Source: Anaerolineae bacterium (GTDB lineage Bacteria > Chloroflexota > Anaerolineae > Aggregatilineales > UBA2796). From it: DNA of 64,000 nucleotides. Positions 43,267 through 50,286 of this stretch are shown here, one piece after another (the stretch's first letter is position 1; every line of letters starts with the position of its first letter). The stretch lies in the NCBI GenBank assembly GCA_019637615.1, contig JAHBVJ010000007.1, forward strand, positions 124,001 through 188,000, in the 5' to 3' direction. The position numbers and the translations under genes are program-made. The notes beneath the pieces are model-generated. The model searched no databases and was not told the origin of the DNA. It saw only the letters and a program-made list of their open reading frames with translations.

Positions 43267-44500
43267 GGGCGATCAATTCCTTGAACAGCGTTTCGTAATG
43301 GTCGGCGGTACGCTGCCACGAATAATGCGCTTCGATCAGGGTACGGTTCGCCGCGCCCATCGCGTTCCGGCGGGTTTCATCTTCCAAGAGCTGGATGGCG
43401 GCGGAGGCCAATTCTTGCGCGGTGGTGCCGACGAGAGCGTGCTCACCGGGGATGAGCACCAGCCCTTCCAGACTCAACGGCGTCGCTACGATTGGCTTGG
43501 CGAGCGACATGGCTTCCAGAATCTTGTTTTTGATGCCCGCTCCGATGCGCAGCGGGCATAGGAAGAGCTGCGACTGCTCAATGTAGGGGCGCAAATCCGG
43601 CACATGCCCGATGATCTCGACGTTGGGCTTTTCCAGCCGCGTGGGTGCGCCGTTGCCCACGATCAGCAGCTTGACATCAGGCAGCTTGTTGCGGATGCGC
43701 GGGAAGATCGACTCGATCAGGAATTTGGCGGCGTCCAGATTGGGTTCGTAGTCGAAGTTGCCGAAGAAAATCACCTGCCGCTCTCCGGGGGCAGCACCAT
43801 GCGGGAGGAAGTTTTCCAGAAAATCGGATCGATCCGTAGAGGAGTAGCGTGACGGCCTGAAATAGTCGGTATCAATGCCCTGCTGGATCACGGTCAGCGG
43901 ATAGTTCGGATTCAGGTGGCGCACCACGTCCGCATCGACATTCGAGATCATGACGAGGCGCGAAAAACCGCTGAACATGCGCCGTTCATACTGACTCGCC
44001 ATCCACCATTGCGGCCGGACGGCGGCTTTGGCGGCGGTGCTGGATTGCTGTGCCAATTTACGCTTGAGGTACAGGCTAAACGACTCGTAAGGGACGATCA
44101 CGGTGGGCAGGCCGCGCAGCAGCTCACGGAATTCGTAGACGTGAATGCCACCAAACAGCAGCACGAGGTCATATTTCTGCTGCGACAGCGCCGTGCGGAT
44201 TGACGACCACATGGTCGCTGACCACGAGGCGCTACTCTTACGCGGGAACATGGCGTTGGGCACCAGCAGGCGCAGCGCATAACTCAGGCTGGAACGATAC
44301 GGCTCACGAATTAGCTCTACGCGGCGGAACCACTGCGCATACTTCGCGACCTGCTTGGGATCGGCAGGCTCGTTGTAATAGGCCAGCAGGTCAAGCTGAT
44401 GACCACGTGGCGCAAGCTGGCGCGCAAGATGATACAAGATCAGCCGATCTCCGAGATGCAGCGGATACGGCGGACAGCGCGAAATAATGAGGATGTTCAT
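43259..44500 (-). CDS. Glycosyltransferase family 4-type
   Basis: This 413-residue GT-B enzyme transfers a sugar from a nucleotide donor to a polysaccharide or lipid acceptor. It starts with the N-terminal Rossmann fold (MNILIISRCPPYPLHLGDRL). The C-terminal donor domain has VIFFGNFDYEPNLDAAKFLI, VGNGAP, VEIIGHVPDL and the E-rich stretch IGAGIKNKILEAMSLAKPIVAT with the conserved Lys and Glu. A possible link to cell-surface glycans is supported by the nucleotide-sugar genes at 23-29 kb, but those are far away. It overlaps the phosphatase gene and lies five bases after the PDZ gene, so all three are one operon. Confidence 0.9.
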   Translation of the reverse strand: MNILIISRCPPYPLHLGDRLILYHLARQLAPRGHQLDLLAYYNEPADPKQVAKYAQWFRRVELIREPYRSSLSYALRLLVPNAMFPRKSSASWSATMWSSIRTALSQQKYDLVLLFGGIHVYEFRELLRGLPTVIVPYESFSLYLKRKLAQQSSTAAKAAVRPQWWMASQYERRMFSGFSRLVMISNVDADVVRHLNPNYPLTVIQQGIDTDYFRPSRYSSTDRSDFLENFLPHGAAPGERQVIFFGNFDYEPNLDAAKFLIESIFPRIRNKLPDVKLLIVGNGAPTRLEKPNVEIIGHVPDLRPYIEQSQLFLCPLRIGAGIKNKILEAMSLAKPIVATPLSLEGLVLIPGEHALVGTTAQELASAAIQLLEDETRRNAMGAANRTLIEAHYSWQRTADHYETLFKELIAHD

Positions 44501-44505
44501 GAGTG

Positions 44506-45186
44506 CTAATTGGTCGGCGTGCCCTCCGAGGCGCTTGGAGGCGCAACGGTTTCCGTCGCTGGTTGGGTTGGCTCCGACGTGGCGTCGAGGGTAGCTTGGG
44601 TGGTCGGTTCGGTTGTGGCTTCCGCCGTCGCGGTCGCGGTAGGCAGTGACGTAGGCGTGATGGCGGCGTGCGAGTCCGCAAACGATGCTAACGTGACGCG
44701 GATGACGATGGGCTGCTTGCTGCGGATGATGTACAGCGGCACAACTGAGTCGGCGGGCAAGCTCTTGATCAGCGCCTTGAGCTTCTCGACCGTGCGCGTT
44801 TCGAGGCTGGCAGCGCCGTAGATCATATCATTGAGCTTGACACCCGCTTGGACGGCTGGCCCGTCGGGATCGAGATCGACTACCGTCACGCCGCAGCCAT
44901 CGGAAGAATTCTCGCCCGCGATGCCGAGATAGCCGGGTTCGCCCACAAAGGGCGTGGCTTCCACAGCATCGGTTGGTTCGGCGGTCACGGTCAGCGGCGG
45001 CAGCTCAGGACAAGGCGCGGTTAGGGTAGGCGTCGCCGTAGGTTCAGCGTTTTCTGTCGCTTGTGTCGTGGGGACGCTGGTCTGCCGGACATCCGCTTGC
45101 ACATTCAGGGGGCGAGCCGACGCGAATGCCAACAGCGTAATCAGCAAAGCACACCAACTAAGCTTAAAAAAAGGAGAAAATCGCAT
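44506..45186 (-). CDS. Secreted PDZ-domain protein
   Basis: The 226-residue protein has a signal peptide (about 1-32), a Thr/Pro-rich spacer, a PDZ domain (about 80-170: GYLGIAGENSSDGCGVTVVDLDPDGPAVQAGVKLNDMIYG) and a Thr/Glu/Pro-rich tail. The GLGI-type carboxylate-binding loop is represented by YLGIAG. No protease domain is attached, so it may act as an adaptor outside the membrane. GGAG precedes the ATG. It sits directly before the glycosyltransferase and 23 bp after the short DarA/PstA-like gene. Confidence 0.85.
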   Translation of the reverse strand: MRFSPFFKLSWCALLITLLAFASARPLNVQADVRQTSVPTTQATENAEPTATPTLTAPCPELPPLTVTAEPTDAVEATPFVGEPGYLGIAGENSSDGCGVTVVDLDPDGPAVQAGVKLNDMIYGAASLETRTVEKLKALIKSLPADSVVPLYIIRSKQPIVIRVTLASFADSHAAITPTSLPTATATAEATTEPTTQATLDATSEPTQPATETVAPPSASEGTPTN

Positions 45187-45209
45187 CCGCGCGGCTCCGC
45201 AATAATGGC

Positions 45210-45476
45210 CTATATTTGGACGAATTGGTTAGCATTCAGGACGAAGATCGTCGCCGCGTGACCGTCTGATTTACTGAGCGGGTTACAGACCTCGCGCATG
45301 ACGGTTAAAGCGCGCTGCACCTGTGCTTCTTCGACGCCGATGACCAGCGTGGTGCTGCCGCGCCGCAGAAAGCCGCCCATACTGCTGATTTGCGTGACCG
45401 AGAACTGCGCATCGACAAGCGCCCGTGAGAGCGGTTCGACCGCGTCGGCAGCCAAGATGGCAAGGATGAGTTTCAT
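45210..45476 (-). CDS. DarA/PstA-like PII-type protein, short form
   Basis: This 88-residue protein follows the DUF970 pattern: KLILAILAADAVEPLSRALVDAQFSVTQISSMGGFLRRGSTTLVIGVEE and ATIFVLNANQFVQI. The family, DarA/PstA of Firmicutes, forms PII-like trimers that bind cyclic di-AMP. This copy lacks the loop of about 20 residues that its neighbour carries before the last strand, and the VDRVG-type ligand pocket is altered (LAADAVEP instead of IQDQDADR). It may therefore bind another ligand or only form mixed trimers with the neighbour. AAGGAGA lies seven bases before the ATG, and the paralogue ends 12 bp upstream. Confidence 0.85.
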   Translation of the reverse strand: MKLILAILAADAVEPLSRALVDAQFSVTQISSMGGFLRRGSTTLVIGVEEAQVQRALTVMREVCNPLSKSDGHAATIFVLNANQFVQI

Positions 45477-45488
45477 AACGTTGTCTCC

Positions 45489-45815
45489 TTAGACCTGCTC
45501 GAAGTGATCGACATCTAACACGAACACGGTAGCGCCACCGACTTCTACCTCGACGTAGTTATACATCGCCATGCCGTTCGGTGCGGCTCCGGTCGCCATT
45601 GGCATATAACGGGTACGGCGCTGCGATTCCTTACGCAGAGTGTCTAGCACTAAGGACACTTCGGTATCTTCGACGCCGATCAGCAGAGTCGTGTTGCCTT
45701 GCTGCAAGAACCCGCCTGTGGTTCCGATGCGGGTAACGCGGAATTTCTGCTCGTTGAGATTGCTTACCACGCGGTCGGCGTCCTGATCTTGTATCGTAGC
45801 TATGATGAGTTGCAT
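45489..45815 (-). CDS. DarA/PstA-like PII-type protein, c-di-AMP receptor family
   Basis: The 108-residue protein matches DUF970 closely: MQLIIATIQDQDADRVVSNL, RVTRIGTTGGFLQQGNTTLLIGVED, then a loop with PNGMAMYNYVEVEVGGATVFVLDVDHFEQV. Family members bind cyclic di-AMP in a PII-like trimer. I chose the ATG at 45815, with AGGAGG six bases upstream; the frame is open further upstream, but the added 21 residues have no support. It leads the run of DarA/PstA-like, PDZ, glycosyltransferase and phosphatase genes. No diadenylate cyclase lies in this window, so ligand binding is an inference from the family. Confidence 0.88.
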   Translation of the reverse strand: MQLIIATIQDQDADRVVSNLNEQKFRVTRIGTTGGFLQQGNTTLLIGVEDTEVSLVLDTLRKESQRRTRYMPMATGAAPNGMAMYNYVEVEVGGATVFVLDVDHFEQV

Positions 45816-46092
45816 CGCGCCCCTCCTTGTACAGCGAGCCGATTGTAGTGCGATTATAGCGTGCTTACGCGGAAACAACCGAATTCGGTTTTCCGGCGCG
45901 GTGCAAACGCCGCCAGAACGCGCCCTAGCCGAACGATTAGGGGGCGAAACTTCAACCCCACTTGCTGCGTAATTTATTGCTAGTTTGGTGTAGCTGCCTC
46001 CGGTAGCAGGCTCGTTGAGTTTAAATCCAGTTTACATGGGCACTTTATGCTTGACCTCATGTTACAGTGCCTAAGATAGAAATCAGGGGTTT

Positions 46093-47913
46093 ATGCGAAC
46101 TTCACGCAGAGGGCGCGGCGCTCAGGACAGCGCGGACGCCAACGACAAAACACCACAGACGCCCGTCAAATGGGGACGGCTGTTTAGCTACCTCAGCCCG
46201 TACAAAGGGCGGATGGCGATTGCCATCGTCGCGCTGGCGATCTACACGGGCATCAATCTGGTGTTCCCGCTGGTCATCAGTCAACTGATCGCGCTCGTGC
46301 TGGAGCAGAAGAGCATGGATCAGTTGAACACGCTGACGCTGCAACTGGTGGTGTTGTTCCTCATCCAAGCGGGTTTCAGTTTCATCCAGAGTTTTCAGCT
46401 CACCTATATCGGTGAAAAGATCATCTTCGACATCCGCACGCAGTTGTTCAAGCACATGAGCACGCTGTCGTTCGACTTCTTCGCGGGGCGTCCGGTGGGC
46501 GAGTTGATCTCGCGCATGTCCAACGACGTGTCACAGGTGCGCGAACTGCTGACCACCAGCGTCACGCAATTCTTGACGCAGATCGTCACGCTGGCGGGGT
46601 CGCTGATCCTGATGTTCCTGTTCAACCCATCGCTGATGGTGTTCATTTTGATCCTCGTGCCGGTGCTGTTCGGCGCGGCGTTTGCCTTCAGCCGCCCGCT
46701 GAGTAAGTTGAGCACGAAGGTGCAGGACGCGCTGGCGAACGCAACTAATATCGCCACCGAAGCCTTGGGCGGCATCCGCATTGTCAAGAGCTTCACGCGG
46801 GAACCTTACGAAGTCCAGCGCTATGACAGCGGGATGCAGAACTCGTTCGATCTGTCGATCCGGCTGACGGTGTACCGCTCGGCGTTCGGCGCGCTGATGT
46901 CGTTCCTCGGCTTCGGCACGCTGGCGGCGTTCCTGTGGTTCAGCGGGCGCGAAGTGGTCGAAGGGCGCTTGACGGCGCAATCCATCGTGTTGTTCCTGAT
47001 CTACGGGATCAACGTGGCGGCGTCGCTCGGCTTCCTCGCCAACATTTACCGCCAATTCCGCGAAGTGATGGGCGCGACCCGCCGCGTGTTCGAGATTCTG
47101 GACACCAAGCCATCAGTGGATGACGCGCCGAATGCTAAGGCGCTGCCCACCGTGCAAGGCCAGATCACCTTCGATAACGTATCGTTCGGCTACGAGGAGC
47201 GCATGACCGTGCTGGACGGCATCAACCTCGACATTCAACCGGGCGAGATCGTGGCGCTGGTGGGGCCGAGCGGCGCGGGCAAAAGCACGATGTTCAACCT
47301 GATCCCGCGCTTCTACGATCCGACGCTGGGTACGATGCGCATCGATGGGCAGGATTTGCGGACAGTGAAGCAGGATAGCTTGCGCGCGCAGATCGGCATC
47401 GTGCCGCAGGAAACCGTGCTGTTCGGCGGCACGATCCGCGAAAACATCCTGTACGGGCGCTTGGAGGCCAGCGAACAGGAGATGATCGAGGCGGCGAAGG
47501 CTGCCAACGCGCACGACTTCATCATGGAACTGCCCGATAAATACGAGACGGTGGTGGGCGAACGCGGGATCAAGTTGAGCGGCGGTCAGCGGCAACGGGT
47601 GGCGATTGCCCGTGCGATCCTCAAGAATCCGCGTATCCTGCTGCTGGACGAGGCGACGAGTTCGCTGGATAACGAGTCTGAAGAATTGGTGCAAGAAGCG
47701 CTCGACCACTTGATGCAGCACCGCACGACGGTGATCATCGCGCACCGTTTGAGCACGATCAAAATCGCCCATCGCATCTGTGTACTGGATCACGGTAAAA
47801 TCGTGGAACTCGGCACGCACGAGGACTTGATGGCGCTCAACGGTTTGTACGCCAAACTGTACCTGATGCAGTTCCGAGAAGGCGAGGAGTTGCTCACTAC
47901 CAAAGTTGGTTGA
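46093..47913 (+). CDS. ABC exporter, MsbA/BmrA-like half-transporter
   Basis: This 606-residue half-transporter has a six-helix membrane domain (about 30-340) and a nucleotide-binding domain (about 365-600) with Walker A GPSGAGKST (about 391), Q-loop PQETVLF, signature LSGGQRQRVAIARA (about 495), Walker B ILLLDEATSSLD (about 516) and the His switch in IIAHRLSTI. It would act as a homodimer and export a lipid, drug or peptide. CAGGGG lies near the ATG. It is divergent from the DarA/PstA-like genes and is followed three bases later by the ComEA-like gene, suggesting co-transcription. Confidence 0.93.
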   Translation: MRTSRRGRGAQDSADANDKTPQTPVKWGRLFSYLSPYKGRMAIAIVALAIYTGINLVFPLVISQLIALVLEQKSMDQLNTLTLQLVVLFLIQAGFSFIQSFQLTYIGEKIIFDIRTQLFKHMSTLSFDFFAGRPVGELISRMSNDVSQVRELLTTSVTQFLTQIVTLAGSLILMFLFNPSLMVFILILVPVLFGAAFAFSRPLSKLSTKVQDALANATNIATEALGGIRIVKSFTREPYEVQRYDSGMQNSFDLSIRLTVYRSAFGALMSFLGFGTLAAFLWFSGREVVEGRLTAQSIVLFLIYGINVAASLGFLANIYRQFREVMGATRRVFEILDTKPSVDDAPNAKALPTVQGQITFDNVSFGYEERMTVLDGINLDIQPGEIVALVGPSGAGKSTMFNLIPRFYDPTLGTMRIDGQDLRTVKQDSLRAQIGIVPQETVLFGGTIRENILYGRLEASEQEMIEAAKAANAHDFIMELPDKYETVVGERGIKLSGGQRQRVAIARAILKNPRILLLDEATSSLDNESEELVQEALDHLMQHRTTVIIAHRLSTIKIAHRICVLDHGKIVELGTHEDLMALNGLYAKLYLMQFREGEELLTTKVG

Positions 47914-47916
47914 CCT

Positions 47917-48474
47917 ATGCTTGAACGCTACAAGCACTTGATTTTTGGCGCGGTCATCGTCGCGATCTTCAGCGGCGTGATCGCGCTGTTGATGTACCGC
48001 CCCGCGCCCGTCACCATCACGATTCTGCCGCCGCCGCCAACGCTCACGCCCGCGCCGATCAGCGTATACGTGACGGGTGCGGTGGTCAAGCCGGATACGC
48101 TGTACACGCTGCCCAGCGGGAGCCGCGCTCAGGATGCCATCATGGCGGCGGGCGGCTTCACGGCGGAAGCGGATCATGAGGGAATCAATCTGGCACAAGT
48201 GCTGGTCGATGGTCAGCAGATCCATGTACCGAAGATGGGCGACCGGACGAGTCCCCCCACGCAGGGATCGTCGCCCGCCACCACCATCAACGTCAACACG
48301 GCGACATATGAGCAGTTGATGACGCTGCCGGACATCAAAACCGATGTCGCGCAAGCCATCGTGGATTACCGCGCCAAGAACGGCCCCTTCAAATCGATGG
48401 CCGACCTTGATAAAGTCCCCGGCATCGGTGAAAAGACGCTGGCGAAGTGGGAAGGGCTGGTCGTGTTCCAGTAG
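47917..48474 (+). CDS. ComEA-like helix-hairpin-helix protein
   Basis: The 185-residue protein has one membrane anchor (about 8-27) and a Pro/Thr spacer. An SLBB-type domain follows (about 48-105, ISVYVTGAVVKPDTLYTLPSGSRAQDAIMAAGGFT), then a Ser/Thr linker and a double helix-hairpin-helix (about 125-185: INVNTATYEQLMTLPDIKTDVAQAIVDYR, VPGIGEKTLAKW). This order is that of ComEA, the DNA receptor of competence; here no comEC or pilus gene is near, so a role in DNA uptake is not shown. It starts three bases after the ABC exporter stop. Confidence 0.88.
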   Translation: MLERYKHLIFGAVIVAIFSGVIALLMYRPAPVTITILPPPPTLTPAPISVYVTGAVVKPDTLYTLPSGSRAQDAIMAAGGFTAEADHEGINLAQVLVDGQQIHVPKMGDRTSPPTQGSSPATTINVNTATYEQLMTLPDIKTDVAQAIVDYRAKNGPFKSMADLDKVPGIGEKTLAKWEGLVVFQ

Positions 48475-48487
48475 GACGGTCAAAGGG

Positions 48488-48522
48488 AAGTCCTTAGTGC
48501 TGAGTGCTTAGTCCTTAGCAAA
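48488..48522 (-). repeat. TCCTTAGTGCTGAGTGCTTAG repeat copy
   Basis: This short intergenic stretch contains words of the AGCACTCAGCAC family, in the same orientation as at 34542-34575. AGGGCTTAACAGGGAAAAAT a little downstream resembles the CCCTGTT family of 20177-20285. Confidence 0.65.
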
Positions 48523-48627
48523 GACGAGGCGCGGGCGAGGTGAAACGGGCTGGATCAGGGCTTAACAGGGAAAAATAGGGTTATTGGGAATGGCAGGTCG
48601 TGTAACCAGATCGAGGAGGATTGAACA

Positions 48628-49350
48628 CTAATCCAACTCGATGTGCGGGTAACGCTGCGTCAGGAACGCCCGCATGTGCCGATAGTGCGAGCCTTTCCAG
48701 AAGACTTTGTCGCACTGCTGGCACAACGAAAACTGATGATAATACTGGATCGTCTTGCCAAGCAGCCGATCCGCGATGGTGGCTTTATCGACCACTTCTA
48801 GCAAGCCGTTACAGGTGGTGCAACGCGAGAAAATGTTGAGATGCGGCAGCAATTCGTAACGGTCGATGACTTCTTCCAACTGCTGCCACGGGTCGGTTTG
48901 CTGGACGAAGTAGCCATAAGTCACGATGCTGCGCTTGAGTAAACCAACATCCCGCGTGAGCATGATGCGATCTTCTTCGCCGGAAATCCGCGCCAATTCC
49001 TCGTCGCGGTAATCTTCCGGATATAAGGTATCAAAGCCCAACAGCCGCAAGTACGAGACGAGCCGCCCCAGATGGACATCCGCCACGAAGCGTAGATTAG
49101 GCGGTTTGGGGACGATCTGCACGGGATGCACCTCAACCTGATCGCCGTCTTGCATGTGATAGGTCAACGAAACAGGATTGCCGTTGACGAGCATCAGGCC
49201 GATTTCGGTATGCGGCACACCCGCCGCCTCGATCATGTCTTTGATCGAGCGCGGCGCATCAAAGGGATAGTCGAAGGACTGATGGCGGCGACGACGCGGT
49301 AGAAACGCGTTGAGATAGCCTTTGAACAGGAAAGTTGATTGAAACGTCAC
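48628..49350 (-). CDS. Mut7-C RNase-domain protein with ubiquitin-like N-terminus
   Basis: The 240-residue protein has a ubiquitin-like domain (about 1-80; SIKDMIEAAGVPHTEIGLMLVNGNPVSLTY, DGDQVEVHP) and a Mut7-C domain with PIN-like acidic residues (RFVADVHLGRLVSYLRLLGFDTLY, RIMLTRD). A C-terminal zinc ribbon with CTTC and CQQC pairs completes it. Mut7-C domains are predicted RNases linked to RNA or sulfur-carrier systems. I chose the GTG at 49350, which overlaps the TGA of the upstream gene (GTGA) and places the ubiquitin-like fold at the very start; an ATG at 49389 would add 13 residues within that gene. Confidence 0.87.
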   Translation of the reverse strand: MTFQSTFLFKGYLNAFLPRRRRHQSFDYPFDAPRSIKDMIEAAGVPHTEIGLMLVNGNPVSLTYHMQDGDQVEVHPVQIVPKPPNLRFVADVHLGRLVSYLRLLGFDTLYPEDYRDEELARISGEEDRIMLTRDVGLLKRSIVTYGYFVQQTDPWQQLEEVIDRYELLPHLNIFSRCTTCNGLLEVVDKATIADRLLGKTIQYYHQFSLCQQCDKVFWKGSHYRHMRAFLTQRYPHIELD

Positions 49351-49670
49351 TCGTTGGCGGCCTTTTGTCGATCCTTCCAGCGCCACCATTTTAACAGTTC
49401 GGGGTCATGACGCGAATTTGAAGCGAAGTAAACCGCGCAACGAAACACGTACAACATGCAGCGGTCGATGATGACATGGCTCTGATCGCACAACTTCTCG
49501 TACATCGAGTCGGGGTCTTGCCCGCGAAGTTCTTCGACCGAGCGATACCCAAGCGCCCACAAATCTTCTGCGATCTGCCGCCCGACGCCGGGGATGCGTT
49601 GAAAGTCTCTGATGGCGAGGTGCTTATCACTCGGAGCCACGACTGAGAGCTTCATGACGGTGCTAGACAT
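49347..49670 (-). CDS. Cdd1-like helix-hairpin-helix protein
   Basis: This 107-residue protein matches the 'pathogenicity locus' Cdd1 family. It has FQRIPGVGRQIAEDLWALGYRSVEELRGQDPDSMYEKLC, a helix-hairpin-helix, followed by IDRCMLYVFRCAVYFAS and ELLKWWRWKD. The family name comes from a locus in Clostridioides, and its role is unknown; the hairpin suggests nucleic acid binding. I chose the ATG at 49670 because GGAGG lies eight bases upstream. It overlaps the Mut7-C gene by four bases (GTGA), which ties the two functionally. Confidence 0.85.
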   Translation of the reverse strand: MSSTVMKLSVVAPSDKHLAIRDFQRIPGVGRQIAEDLWALGYRSVEELRGQDPDSMYEKLCDQSHVIIDRCMLYVFRCAVYFASNSRHDPELLKWWRWKDRQKAANE

Positions 49671-50286
49671 ACGAAGTGCCTCCACACTACCGAGCTTTTC
49701 AGTTACTTATATAGTATAGCTCAGTCGTTCGAAATAAGCAAGGGTTAGTTTGTGAACTGTGTAAGTTTCTGATGGATTGTTCAGGATTCGATTTGTATTC
49801 AGATTGTCGATTTTGTGCGCCTAGAAGACATATGAATATGATGCCAATACACCGTTGATAGTATTTGTGAATTAATAATAATTTCCGTGCATATTAAAGG
49901 CGCAAAGAGAGTTTTATTTGAATTTGTTCGATATTTTCCTGATATAGAACTCAGGCGTTCGGATAATGCTAGACGATTCCGGCGACGGGGTGCGGAGAAG
50001 TGCAAATCTGAACCTAAATCAAGGTGATGCATGTCATGACTCATTGTGACAAACATCACGAGCGGGAAAAATGGATCACGCACTCGTCCTATACTGTGAT
50101 CAATAGAGTAATCGGTAAACGGCGTTTTGTCGTATACACCGCCATGTATAGATTTTTGTTTTTCCCGTCACGATCTCCCCTTCTGACTCTTCAACAGCCA
50201 TTGGTCAAGGACACTCAGAATCCACAGGGTAGCCAACGCACTCTTCCGCAGCGCGCCTTTGGATTTATGGTCTAGGAGGATAATAG
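49671..50286 (+). promoter_or_regulatory. AT-rich upstream region of the aldehyde oxidoreductase
   Basis: No gene is seen in these 616 bp, which are clearly richer in AT than their surroundings. At 50045-50060 TGTGA-CAAACA-TCACG matches a CRP/FNR-type palindrome at nine of ten arm positions. A -10-like TATACT lies at 50090-50095, leaving a leader of about 185 bp before the strong GGAGG site at 50275-50279. Confidence 0.4.

Noticed and set aside
47917..48474. A competence locus
   Set aside because: Only a ComEA-like protein is present; no ComEC, pilus or other competence gene was found in the window.
47113..48483. A 456-codon antisense frame across the ABC exporter and ComEA-like genes
   Set aside because: Both genes on the plus strand have full domain sets; the antisense protein is rich in Arg, His and Gln, typical of shadow frames in high-GC DNA.
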